A stretch of DNA of 64,000 bases from Castanea sativa. Lineage: Eukaryota > Streptophyta > Magnoliopsida > Fagales > Fagaceae. The position numbers and the translations under genes were made by a program. This document shows positions 48,964 through 60,430 of this stretch, piece by piece (the stretch's first letter is position 1; each line of letters opens with the position of its first letter). The notes beneath the pieces were generated by a model, which worked only from the letters and a program-made list of their open reading frames with translations, searched no databases and was not told where the DNA came from. The stretch is taken from positions 28,730,001 through 28,794,000 of the forward strand of contig NC_134021.1 in the NCBI RefSeq assembly GCF_040712315.1, read 5' to 3'.

Positions 48964-51360
48964 CTAAAGGATGATCAGTAGGTGCAATGACGGTCTATCC
49001 ATCAACATTGTCGGTAGCCTCACCTCCTTCAGCAGCAGTGGTCTCTGCCCCAACAGCAGTAGTTTTAGCTCCAACTTTGGTTTCAATATTAGCAAGAACA
49101 AAAGCAACCTCTTCAGCAGCTCGCCTCTCCTCTTATAGGCTTCATCATCAATCATCTCTATGTCAACGGTTTCAAAATCCAAAGCTGAGAGGTCAATGGC
49201 TTCACCTTGGTGCTTCAACATCCACCTGCGGAGTAGTTCAAAGCCCTTGAAGTACTGGGTGAACAGAAGGTTGGAGTAATGCTCGGACTCTTGGAATTGA
49301 GCAATCACCCCTTCCTTGGCCTCAACAGTCCGAAGGAGAACAACTTGGAGTTCATCATCCTTCTGGGCAATGAGCTTCTTCTCAACCTTTAAGGCCTTCT
49401 TGAGCTTATCCGCCTTCTCCTTGGATTTCACGGCCTGGTCCATAGCTTCAACTGAGTCCTTCCTACGTGAGCTTTTAGCCTTAGCAGACTCAGCCTTAGA
49501 TTGAGCGACAACCACTTTTTCCTCAATACTTAGGTAGCCAGTTGTCATTTGAAGGGACTCACCAAGGGCCTGGAAGATAAAGGCATGGTTGAATCTCACA
49601 TTTCTGCAGAATGAAATCCAAGGAAGTGCCAAAGGAAAAATAAATAAATAACATACCTGCACCAACTTGTGGATATGAAGACTAACAAGCTCATGAGAAG
49701 GTACAGCAGAAAGGCCCCTTAGCTTCTCGCTAGTGATGATATTATGGGCTCAGCCAACAGCAGTAGCTAGGTCCTCCCAAACACTCTTCCTAACCTTGCC
49801 TTTCCCTTCAGAGCGGGTAACTAGAGGAGTGATAGTTGACGAAGGAAGCGTGGCCACCACCTCTAGAGAAAGAGTTAGGGAAACGGAAGCCTGGAACAAG
49901 GCCAGAGGGGTAGGCCCTTCAAACTTTCCTTCGCCAAATTTTCGCCTCTTTGCATCAGGGGCCAGCAAAGACAGAGGCTCACTCTTCATGCTCCTCATAC
50001 GAGCATACTTATCCTTGCTTTGCCTAGTTGCCATCTCTGCAAAAGTCAAACAATCGTCATTATCAATAAACTATCTCGTCATAAGAAGTGCGTAATCATC
50101 AAGGTAAGGAAAATTGCTCGTCATTAAAAAATAAAAAGAGCTTACTCTTTACTTCGAGAGCTATCTTCTCCAGCACCAATTCAGAAGGTTCAGGCCCAAG
50201 ATAGCATTCATATAACCGACGAGCACCTATAAGACCCTTAAAATCCTCAGACGAGAGAGTAAGAGCAAACTCCAAAGCAGCTTCAACTCATCCTTGGTAT
50301 TGCTCCTCCAACTCAGGTCGCTCAATAGCTACAAAACAAATAAGAAAGAAGGTTAGAGAATCAGAAAATAACAAAATGAAAAGAAAACAGAGACGAGAAG
50401 AGAAAAAGAGCGCACCAAGAGTGGGTATTTCCCATCTTCGCAATAACCTCATAACCTCACCCCAAAGGTCGTTGCTTAATGTCTCGAATTCTCCATACAC
50501 AAAAAAGTAATGTGATTTCCAATCACGAAAGGAAGTAGGAAACTCATGGACTATCTTGGTCTACTTATCCCAAGGAGAGAGTTCAAAATACCCGTAATGG
50601 GTAGAAGGCTTCAACTTATATACAAACAAGAATTCATTTAGGGTAATCATCTCCCCGTAATGAACCATGAACCATATGGCCATGCAACTGATGATCATCC
50701 TCTAGGCATTGGGAACAAGCTGCCCAGGAATGATATTAAGATTGGATAGAAGGTGGTGTACGAAAGGGTGAACAGGAAACCTTAGTCCACAAGAGAAAGC
50801 AGCCCCATAGAAGCTCACCTCCTCGTGAGCAAAGCTACATGCTTTCTCACTAGTATACGGCAATCTAAAGAGGCCTCATCAGGAATTTGAGATCTGCCCC
50901 TAATGGATTCCAAATCCTTGTCATCTAAGAAACATTCCTCAAAAAGAGCATGGAATGGAGTCACAGACGAGAATGAAGAAGCTTGCAAAGAAAAGCGAGT
51001 ACGCGAATAAGGAGTTGAGGACTTGAGAAGTGTAGAGGAAACTGAAGATTTTAAAGAAGAGGATGGCTTCACCGAAGTAATTTCAAAAATCGAGTCACTA
51101 CTAGAAGAGGAACTAGACTCAGACTTACTATCCCTAGCCTCAATTTCTCTATCACCCATCTCTATGCAATAAGAGATCAATAAGTGTCGAATCAATGGGT
51201 AAAAATCAAGAAGCACAAGCCTAAAAGCAACACAATCATAGGGAAGAAATGACCCCACCCGAAGGTGTTTTCCACCAGAATTCTTAAGAAAAACTCCTAA
51301 TCTAGCAAAGAAGAAGGAAACAGAAGGACACTCATGCCAAACCAAAGACAAATCAACCAT
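48964..51360 (-). pseudogene. Antisense retroelement gene, Transposase_28-like
   Basis: Read on the minus strand from MVDLSLVWHE or the Met in CIEMGDREIEARDSK. A Ser-rich start (SESSSSSSSDSIFEITS) is followed by 'PFHALFEECFLDDKDLESIR', then, across frame breaks, 'LNIIPGQLVPNAWRMIISCM' and KPSTHYGYFELSPWDK, the pattern of the 'transposase (putative) gypsy type' family (PF04195). Later parts carry a coiled coil (KAESAKAKSSRRKDSVEAMD, residues K/E-rich) and YFKGFELLRRWMLKHQGEA. Such proteins are encoded antisense by some plant Gypsy elements; their job is unknown. Internal stops and introns make the present copy unlikely to be whole. Confidence 0.65.
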
Positions 51361-51712
51361 AAATAGAGTTCTAAGAAGGAGAATCTTACCGAGATTTTGA
51401 GAAGCAAGGAGTTTTGATACTTCAAGACCTCAAATATGAAACCGGTGTAGAGAGAGGAAGGAAGGAGATGAAGAGTTTTTCTTTTCTCTAAAAAAGGAAA
51501 CTCGGTTTATGGCACCAAAAGCTCAAGATGCATAAAAACCCTCACACGCGCAACCAAGGCATGAGCTACACGTGGCCCGTACTTGACAAAAAATCACATT
51601 GCCATTAATGTAATGGGATGAAAATTTCGAGAAGAGGAAAAACAATCAAAAAATGCCAGAGTTATTCCTCTACTCGTTTCAAAGAAGGAACGACTAAGGA
51701 ATAAGGGGCAAA

Positions 51713-52248
51713 TGAAAAGCCACATTTGACCAACAAACCTTCAATGAATTTGGTTGACTATAAGATTACATACCATGAGTAAAGTAGGTCGTTAATAATA
51801 CTGACGACCGTTACACACATTAATGATTCGGTCTTAAATCATTTCCTTAACAAGGTCTGAATGTTACGAACCTTAGCAGACAGCCTTAGATAGCTAAGCT
51901 GACCGGTGTAAAACTGTTACAAGACTTTAAACAAGGATATAATGGCATTCAACAGGCTATTCAAAGCCTCCAATGTCTGGCACAATAAATGCACCGAGCA
52001 TTTACTCACAGACATGCTATATAAGACAAACAACAACAAGTAAGTAGGCATCGACACATACACTTCCACAAGATACTCAGTCTGTCTCTTACATTACTCT
52101 GTTTCTCAAGGAGATACTGACTCAAGCATCGGAGGCTCCCCCGGGACCCTAGGTGCCCTCTTACATTGTTTCTTTGAAACAGGTAGTAACGGTCATCCAT
52201 ACCAGTGATGAGGAGCATACTGACGAGCTGCAGTTTTCTACTTCATTA
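51713..52248 (+). repeat. 3' LTR of the Gypsy element
   Basis: Starts TGAAAAGCCACATTTGACC and ends CTACTTCATTA; preceded by GGAATAAGGGGCAAA, a polypurine tract. Confidence 0.88.
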
Positions 52249-52466
52249 ATGTTTAAATGTGAATGGAGGGATGTTGATCATCATGGTAAGGGGATTGTGG
52301 TTGATATATATGGTCAAACTCTTGCGAATGTAACACGTTCATTAAAGAGTAATGAACCTTTTGTATTAGCATGTCAAGCAGAGCAAGTATTTTATGTGAA
52401 TAGTATAAAGAATTCTTAGTGGCATTTTGTAATAAAAATAGAACCTCAAAATTATTACAACATGCC

Positions 52467-54949
52467 TGTGAGAGACCGGGAAATTAGGTGCTCTCAAAAA
52501 AGAGAGATTTAGGTGTTTTTTAAGGACACTTCTCTTTTTGGGTAAGTGGTATGAAGTCGCCACTTATTTTTTATACAAAAAAATAAGGAAAAGTTAAATA
52601 CAACTTTACATGACCAAAAAGTTTTATTGTCATTAATTGAATAAAAAAATACAAACTTTGATAGATTGAATATTACAACGCTTTGAGTCTTAGTTACAAA
52701 CTACCAAAATACATGCCTTTTTGTCCTATTTACAATCTACCAAAAAAAAAAAAAAAAAGACAAGGCCTGGATCTACTTATCCAAAAGAAACTAAGCTCGG
52801 AGGTTAGGTTACAGAATGGGAAGGTGTTAAGCACCCATTCCGCCAAAGCAGAGTCTGGTCTTCTAGACTCTCATGCCTAATATACCCTTTATGCATTATG
52901 TGAATGATATGTTGCATACATGACACACTTAACCAAACAAAGTCACATGAATCTATTTTATGAATGCATCCTCTTTTTGAGAAAAAAATTCAAATCTATT
53001 TTTGTGAAAAAAAAAATTGATTTGATTCATTAAAAAGAAACTATATTTGTTTTTGTATGTGTAAAAAATTAGTTTTGTAAAGAAAAATCAGATTTGTTTT
53101 TCGGCGAATAAAAAGAACAAGGTTTTTTGCTAAAAAATCTCATATATGTTTTGTAACAAAGTAAAAAATTGATTTTTGTTTTATATATAAAAAAATCAGA
53201 TAAAAAATTAAGATTTGTAGAGAGAAAAAAAATCAGATCTGTTTTTTATGTGAAATAAAATAAGAAAAATATTTTTTAAAAGAGGACTACACTCATGAAA
53301 TAAACCTACGCTACATGCATCAAACATTAAAAAATTACAACCTAACTTTCAATCCTTTCTTTCAAATTTCAAAATTTGCAATTTTATAAATAAATAAAAG
53401 TCAGATCTGCATTTAAGGAAGATACAGATCAATTTTTGTGTTTTAAAAAAAATTCAAATCTGCATTTAAAGAAGATACAGATTTGTTTTATGTTTTTTTT
53501 TTTTAAAACTTCAGATCTGTATTTAAGGAAGATACAGATCAATTTTTGTGTTTAAAAATTTCAGATCTGCAACTAAGGAAGATACTGATCAGTTTTTGTG
53601 TTTAAAAAATTCAGATTTGCATCGAAGGAAGATACAGATCAATTTTTATGTTTGAAAAAAATTCAGATCTACATCTAAGGAAGATATAGATCAGTTTTAT
53701 ATTTGAAAAAAATTCAGATCTACATCTAAGGAAGATATAGATCAGTTTTATTTTTGAAAAAAATTTAGATTTGCATCTAAAGAAGATACAAATCAGTTTT
53801 ATTTTAGATAGTCCTTGCAAGTTAGAGACAATTGAAATAAACAATCATCTAAAAGCATCTAATCATGGCAATCATATATTAAGAACATGCTTTAAAGACT
53901 TAAACAACAACATCAAAAATTAAAAATAAAAGGACACATACATTCATGCATCATCAAGTAAAAAAAAAAGAAAAAAAAAAGAAAAACTACCTCTTGCATG
54001 GACGTGCTCTTCTTATTGAGGGAATATTTTAGAGTTCAAAGAAATTTATTCAATTATCTTTGAGACCTAAAATATCTTGCTTACAAAAAAGAAATTCCTA
54101 AGGCTAAAGCCTGCAGAATGTCTTTAACGTAAGAGGAAAAGAAAAGTCAGAAAGAGGGGAGTTGAAGAGGGGTGAAAAGTGTCGAATTATGAGAGGCATC
54201 CCTTATTTATAGAGGTTGGAATGCTTTAAAAATAAGCAAAAAATGTAAGGGGAAAAATCCTAAAAAAAAAAAAAGGAGATTCGGATTAAGCTGAAATTTT
54301 GATAGCTAAAGGGAAATTCGATTCTATACAACTTTGCCAGAAATAGCCTAGTCCGAATTTTGAGTTCTACTATGCCAAAAGTACCTTGGAACATGAATTT
54401 GAAATCTGCTACTTGATTAGCACGTTTTTGAAGTGTTTTCCAACTCTAAAACTGTATTTGGAAAAATTCTAGAGCTATTTTTATGATAAACCTCATTCCA
54501 AAGTAATAATTAGGACTTTTAAAATAATTATTTTGAATATAATTATCTCGAAAGCCTAATTATCTACAGTCTTTAAATATTATCAGCTTATTTGTTTTAA
54601 TCCCATGCAACAAATCTCACTTTAAGAAAAATACTTAACCAATCACAAAAATTCATTTAATTAATTTTAATTATTAACCAATCTAAATTAATTTCAATTA
54701 ATCACACGTGATTGGCTTCACCCCATACAATCCATGCAAACCGTAAAAACTTGATCTTGTGATATTTTTCAAACCGACAGTCCGATTTGGAAATCGGACA
54801 TACCGTCGCAACCGTTAGAATATCAAGATCATTTTTATGATATGTAATGAATGAATTAATGCATGTAATGCGATCATGAATTTTGGGTATATAAATGGTC
54901 ATTCCAGTCATATTCCTTGATTAAATCATGAGTGCAAAATCGAGTGTCT
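52467..54949 (-). mobile_element. LTR-like insertion splitting the CACTA gene
   Basis: Read on the minus strand it begins TGTAGACACTCGATTTTGCA and ends GGTCTCTCACA, an LTR-like TG...CA. It breaks the DUF4216 frame exactly between YYNM and LSLEEEND. GGTGTTAAGCACCCATTCCG and related words link it to the LTR at 37312. No pol was seen, so a solo LTR is likely. Possible duplicated bases are only CAT/ACAT, so the target duplication is degraded. Confidence 0.6.
53402..53800. repeat. Minisatellite, eight copies of a ~48-60-bp unit
   Basis: Units start near 53402, 53455, 53513, 53562, 53611, 53664, 53717 and 53767, each with CAGATCTGCAT-TAAGGAAGATACAGATCA (varied). It lies inside the LTR-like insert. 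Confidence 0.88.
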
Positions 54950-55321
54950 ACAATGTTGTCTTTAGAGGAGGAAAATGATGATGATGAAGAAGATGATGAT
55001 CAAGAGCCTTACCAACATAATGATTCACATGGTCATCAAATGGGTTTGACAAGTACTACTAATCAAGATGATTCTATTATTTCATTAGATAGGGCTGACA
55101 TACCCAGCATTCTTGTGGATATTTCAATGGTAGATATGGATCATGTTGATATGAATTAACGGGATTAAATGTTTCAAAATGAAGGTTTGGTCTATTTCTG
55201 TACTTTGGATAAAGTTGTTGACCATTTGATTTATTTTTTGATGTCTATAGTCAACACTATACTTTGAGGGCTTTTATTTTAATTTTTAATTTTTTTTATA
55301 TTATAATTTGTTGGTAAGCAG

Positions 55322-55450
55322 GAGATTGGAAGTTTGACTTTTGACAAAGATGATCAGTTAGCTAAGGAGTTTGTTACTGCTGCTGCAAATATAAGGATGT
55401 CTTCTTTTTGGAATCTCTTTGCATAGCCTTTTTAAAGCTAAAGGTATTGC
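55322..55450 (+). pseudogene. SAE2: Captured SUMO-activating enzyme subunit 2 exon
   Basis: After a GTAAGCAG acceptor the segment reads [20 protein letters not shown] then AANIRMSSF, matching the UBA2/SAE2 adenylation-domain region ([20 protein letters not shown] in plants). An extra T in the T-run near 55408 shifts the frame; after it the other frame gives [11 protein letters not shown], as expected of SAE2. It lies in the 3' part of the CACTA element, in the direction of its gene. CACTA elements are known to take up host gene pieces. It cannot give a working enzyme. Confidence 0.7.
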
Positions 55451-55763
55451 TGTAGAAAATTATTTTTTGGTTTTCCTTTTGAAGTACAATTAGCCTTTGA
55501 TTTTGTAAATGCTTGTTCTCATGTTGTGATAGTGAAAACAGTGGTTTTACAGTTTTTTATCTTGAAAAGTGCTCACTTAATTTTTTTTTTTTTTTTTGTT
55601 TGCTCGTCTTTCTTTGGAACAGTCCAGAACAACACCATATACTGAAGCTGAGGTTAAGGTACTCAAATTCAATACATTCTCTTTGGCATCGGTCTTAGAA
55701 CATTTTAGCCTTTTTTTTTGGAGGATTTTTTTTATAGCTAATTTTAAACTGCAAGTTTCTGTT

Positions 55764-55791
55764 ACACACACACACACACACACACACACAC
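55764..55791. repeat. (CA)n microsatellite
   Basis: About 14 CA units. Confidence 0.95.
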
Positions 55792-56261
55792 TTTGTTTCT
55801 TCTTTGGGAACATTATAGGGAAATTTTGACCTTAAAAAAAATAGTTGTTGTTACTGTTAGGGAATGGAGATGAGTTTAAGCATGTGCATAGTTATTTGTT
55901 TTTGTTTATTGCGTTTCTTTTAGTTTTAGTTAGTTTGCTCTGTTTTGATATGATCAGTTTTAATTTTAAGGAATGAGTTTATTCAATTATAAGTGTTTTC
56001 TTATTTGAATTTGAATTTTGGAACTGTTAATAGAATAAATTACCACTCTTAAAATGTTGATAGTTCAGTCCAATCATTCACTTTCACTTACCAAGTTTGC
56101 ATCTATACATTTGTAAATTGCTAATATGTGACTTTTTTTTGTGCTAGTTTTTTTTTTTTTTTAGGCAGGTGCATTTTCTTCCTAGAATGAACTACCCTTA
56201 TTTGGCTTTTTATTTAGGTTTGGCACTTATAACAATGACTGATGGACGACACTTTTTGCAG

Positions 56262-56340
56262 GCATCAAAAGAACTTAGTGATTAATGGGATCTCATTCGC
56301 ATTGAAGAGGACCCTGCTATAGATGTCTGGATGGCAGATG
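56262..56340 (+). other. Unidentified exon-like stretch in the CACTA element
   Basis: Follows a TTTTTGCAG acceptor and precedes a GTGAGT donor. Reads ASKELSD, a stop, then WDLIRIEEDPAIDVWMAD. A second short one at about 55620 reads LSLEQSRTTPYTEAEVK. I do not recognise either. Confidence 0.35.
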
Positions 56341-56639
56341 TGAGTCACTATGTTTTTAAAATTTCCAATGAATTGGTCTTGAAGGTTAAAGGTTATAAGA
56401 ATCTTCTATTTTGAAAGGTAGATGAACAATGTAAATTTAAGAGTGTAAAGGGCAGTAGGCAAAGTAGGTGAGTTGTATTGATTTTTATAGTTTGTTTCAA
56501 GTTATTAAATTTTGATTAATGTGAAAGAATGCATCCAAATTTTTTTTTTTTTAAGAAAATACTTATTTCAATGGTTGGGTGCCTGTGGATAAAAGTAATA
56601 AGCGACATTTATGTGTATATATTTCAACAGTTATTAACC

Positions 56640-56819
56640 ATTGATAAATATGTAATACTTTTTTAAACGGTTGCATAGGCTGTAGAAAAATGTTCTTGAC
56701 ACGGTTTTTAATAACGGTTCTCTATGGTCTTTCCAACCGTTGAAAATAATTTTTTCGATGGTTTTTAATATTTTTTTCCACAGTTTCAACCGTTGAAAAT
56801 AGCCAAATTTTTTGTAGTG
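56640..56819. repeat. CACTA right-end subterminal repeats
   Basis: At least four copies of AACGGTT / CAACCGTTGAAAA in both directions before the terminal GTAGTG, as in transposase-binding ends of CACTA elements. Confidence 0.75.
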
Positions 56820-57317
56820 ATAGTCCTCCAACTTACTCTTACAAAGGGAGGAGGTGCCATTAAGCTAGATCTCATTGACAACAAATTACACCACATATTT
56901 GGAGATAAGTTGATATTATTCCTCAAGCTCGCCCTATGCATGACATCATCCTATCTCCCCAAATCGATGGTGAAAAGGGCATCATTTTATGTTGTCTTGC
57001 ATGTGGCAATTTGCTTTTATGTATATTGAAAGGAAAGGAATTTTGATTATTGGTGTGAAAATCTGCATAACAAATTCACAAATTTAATGATGCAGTAGTG
57101 AGCTAAAATCACATAACTCCTTGAAGTTATTAACAATTTTTTCCTTCTCCAAAAGTTCGAAAATATGATCCGTCCATGTACTAAAATGATCCCTTTAGCC
57201 ACCATTTTTTTTGTTCCAACATTCAAGTAACTAAAATCTAAATATAATGACTACAGCACAATTCTGCCCCTGCAAAATTCTCCTATGCTAGCCCAACAAT
57301 ACTTGACATTGAGGTCG
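56820..57317. other. No gene seen
   Basis: Sequence between the CACTA element and the second MULE. No recognisable coding or repeat signal. Confidence 0.5.
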
Positions 57318-57660
57318 GGCCAAAATTGCCATCTGACACCAATCCCCAAACTATATAGTTAGTTGGCAATGTTTTGAAACTATATACAAAACTAGCATCT
57401 CGAGTTTTAGAAACTCGATTTCCCCTATAAACTCTAGCCTCAAAGGTTCAATTTTCATGTTCTGATTTGGTTTTTTTTTCCACATGGAGTCCACCTAGAA
57501 CTCAATCCTTAGAGGCTCAAGTTCCATAACGACCCTTAGAAGCTCAATTTCCGTGTTGTGAATGACGTGGTTTATCCACATAGAATCTACCTGGAAATCG
57601 AGCCTTGGAGGCTAGGTTTCCTAAAAGCAAAATTGAGCTTTAAAGACTCGATTTGCAAGT
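57318..57660 (+). repeat. Left terminal inverted repeat, second MULE
   Basis: Matches the reverse complement of 61800-62136 with changes; shares ACTAGCATCTCGAGTTTTAG and TCCACATGGAGTCCAC. Confidence 0.82.
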
Positions 57661-58398
57661 TGTGGTGGATATTAATCCAGGTGGTTTCTGAAGGGTCCCC
57701 ATTCCTCATAAATCTCATTCACATCCCAACTCTCTCTGTTATGGGTCTCTCGGGCATTTAGTGAAGAAAACCTCTCTTCACTCTTGTACTCTCCCTCTCT
57801 CACTCTCATACAATCCTAACACTCACATTTACACATCCCCATGTTAGGTAAGGGCTTAACACATCCTCTAGTTGTTAGTGTATATATTTTCTAGGTTTTT
57901 ATATGTATATATTTGCTAGGTTCATATGTATCTAGTTGTTAGTGTATATATTTGCTAGGTTGTGTATATATTTGCTAGGTTTGTATATGTATATATTTGC
58001 TAGGTTCATGTGTATCTAGTTGTTAGTGTATATATTTGATAGGTTTTTATAAAAAGTAAAAATTATTTAAGATATATTTGTATTGTTAGGTTTTTATCAT
58101 AGGTATGTATCATGACTATTTTTTTTTTTGGTTTGATATTTTTCTTTATTTTTTTGTTAGAATGATTTGAAATTTTGTAATGGGGGTGAGTTTTGTCTTT
58201 TTTTTTTTTTTTTTTGAGTATGAAATGATAGTGATTGAGTGTGTTTGTATGTGATGTAGGGTGTGTTTGTATATACATATGATGTAACAAGTTGTAATTT
58301 TTGTATTTTGACTAGATAAATGGTTTTGTAATTGATGTTAAATGAAAGAGATAAAATATGTCACTAATATATTACACTTGACTCTAATAAGTTCACAA

Positions 58399-59360
58399 TC
58401 CTAACTGAAGATGATTGATATAAATATATACTACGGTGGACCCCTTGTCAATCTTGACAAGATTGATGGATTCTCATTTAAAGGGCCCGGTATTTAGTAC
58501 TATTATATGATGATACGTTGTCAGTTGAAGACGTTGAATGATTTAAAGATGAAAATTATGGAAGAATTGAATTTGAACCCTGCTTGTTATGACATAAAGA
58601 TTATTTACCGTTACCCACAAGAAGTCTTTCATGAGCGGATAAATTATAGGTATATGGCGATTAAAGAGACAAACATGTAAAGATCATGTTTAATAGGTTC
58701 CATATAATGCCCTAAGTTAATGCTACTGAGTTGTACGTAAGTTCAGAGCCGCTTGTAGAAGTTGATGCCAAGGAGGTGCAACAGACAACTACATCTTTAC
58801 AATTTACAGCCCTAGATGATGGATGCACTACAATAGGAGGCTATACAATGAGAGGTTATACACTCCCATCTCAAGAGACACATTTAGGGGAGGAAGACAA
58901 CGATGAAGATCGTGCTGCCAATAATGGTGAAAATCTTGATGATATAGATAAGTACGAAGAGAGGATTGAGCGAGACGATTTTGATAGGGATATTAATGAC
59001 CATGAAGTTGCTCCCAGTTTTGAAGAGGAAAATATGGTTGATTGTGATGAAGGTGATGCGAATGATGATATTGGTGTCTAGCATGTTACAAATACGACCA
59101 TTTCCTACACCCCTCCTACCTCGTCATTCTATGCAAATACTTGAGAAAATATGGTTGATCCTTCATGTCTTCAGATACCATTTGTTTGTACTTGGAAATA
59201 TGAGATGAATTTTAATAAAGGGTTGACTTTTGCAAATAAAGAGGCGGTGAAGTGCGCATTAATAATATACGTAGCAAAGGATAATAGAAATCTTATAATT
59301 AGAAGGTCAATCAAAACTAAATTGTGCGCATCATGCATTGATGAGTCATGCAAGTGGTAA
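58399..59360 (+). pseudogene. MURA transposase, N-terminal half only
   Basis: Homologous to the transposase of the 24-kb MULE: INIYYGG, 'GFSFKGPGI', 'LKTLNDLKMKIMEELNLNPA', 'INYRYMAIKE', 'VQQTTTSLQFTALDDGCTTI', the acidic region, HVTNTTISYTPP, and the start of the DNA-binding region 'GLTFANKEAVKCALIIYVAK' to ESCKW. It then stops, and the catalytic DDE domain, SWIM finger and zinc knuckle are missing. It contains several stops and a frameshift near 58670. The TAG before HVTN (59079-59081) is at the same codon as in the other copy. Confidence 0.85.
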
Positions 59361-60359
59361 CAAGTCATCATCACAGATGGTAATAAAACCCACCATACAA
59401 GATCTGATACGCAATGCAAATGGAAAACAATAAAGAATTCACGTATCTAGTAATACAACAAAAAATTGATAAGAATATCAAAATGCAAACGCGAATTCAC
59501 AAAGCCCTTCTAGGTTTAGCAACTCAACCTAAGCTGCAATCATTATACATACTCATAACAAATAAAATTATCAATCAATTCATCAAATTGGTTAAGAACC
59601 CTTTTTCCCTAACATGAAGATAAATTATTTTTTTCACTTACAACAAAGGGATTCAAACACAAGCTCTCCCAATACGGAAAAACCACAATACTCTTCACAA
59701 ACATTGCCTTGTTTAGCAATTCTTTTTCTTGAACAAACACATAGCAGGCATGACTTGTAGTTATCACTATACTTTCAACAAAATATTTTTTGTTAAAACC
59801 AAAGTTTTCTTCTCTTTGAAACCCAGTATGCCTAGTGGTATCAATTAATGATACCGTACTTTTTTGTGCACACCATACTTCTGAGCATTTGAATGATATC
59901 AATTAATGAACAATAAAATGTTGCTCGTGATGAATTGTAAATCCATTCCAAGAATCTCTGGTTGATTACTTGATAGGTTTTAAATGACCTCTATGATTTA
60001 ATCAATGCCTAGATACAGACTACAGTTAGTGCTTTTTTTTAAAAAAAATTGTGATGTACAAGCCTCATTTATTGATGCACACATTTAATTTGACATAAGT
60101 AAAACCAGTTTGGTGATATTTATCAAGAGGAGTATTTTATGAGTAGCCTAAAGGATGAAGTCAACATTTTTAAGGAACTACCTCCTCATCTGAGTTCACT
60201 TGACTTTGAAGCACTTGATAGCCTGGTAATTTGTGTATGATACTTTAGATGAATAAAGTGCACATATTTCGAGAACAATATCTTATAGCTTTAACCTTGC
60301 TAGTAGGGACTAGTGGGAAAAACAAAAAAGAAAATAAGACAACTGAGGTTTTGGATGGC

Positions 60360-60430
<71 letters not shown>

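Larger units (their letters stand above)
42309..52248 (+). mobile_element. Complete Ty3/Gypsy retrotransposon with antisense gene
   Basis: The two LTRs, 42309-42846 (538 bp) and 51713-52248 (536 bp), are roughly 90% alike by eye. The 5-bp duplication ATGTT flanks the unit (42304-42308 and 52249-52253). A primer-binding region TTTGGTGCCGTTTGTGGGGA follows LTR 1, and a purine-rich tract ends just before LTR 2. Gag, RT/RNase H and integrase remnants are on the plus strand; a Transposase_28-like gene is antisense before the 3' LTR. A Copia piece is nested inside. Extra antisense genes between pol and 3' LTR are known in the Tat/Ogre group. Confidence 0.88.
41864..55159 (+). pseudogene. CACTA-encoded DUF4216 protein, split by two insertions
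   Basis: Readable parts in order: REHKYMILQASARNIDNRHN (41864-41952); after an intron, TQLYDDGKVRRTLRSS and VNGFRFSKNESDCKRNTQS to 'NIIELHYMGTIRL' (42049-42308); then, beyond a 9.94-kb retroelement, FKCEWRDVDHHGKGIVVDIY to EPFVLACQAEQVFYV (52249-52466); then, beyond a 2.48-kb insert, LSLEEENDDDEEDDDQEPYQ to VDMDHVDMN (54950-55159). The pieces join in logical order, as DUF4216 proteins of plant CACTA elements do. A stop (TAG, 52417-52419) and other changes show it is dead. Confidence 0.8.
41783..56819 (+). mobile_element. CACTA (En/Spm) element, decayed and multiply interrupted
   Basis: The right end is TTTTTTGTAGTG at 56808-56819 (reverse complement CACTACAAAAAA), preceded by subterminal CAACCGTTGAAAA-type repeats. 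Coding remnants of a DUF4216 protein occur at 41864-42308, 52249-52466 and 54950-55159. The matching left end was not found; it may have been lost where the Gypsy fragment joins at 41782. Confidence 0.7.

Noticed and set aside
49733..50095. Plus-strand 120-codon frame
   Set aside because: It is opposite the antisense retroelement gene, whose minus-strand reading (Lys/Arg-rich, MATRQSKDKYARMRSM) is the sensible one.
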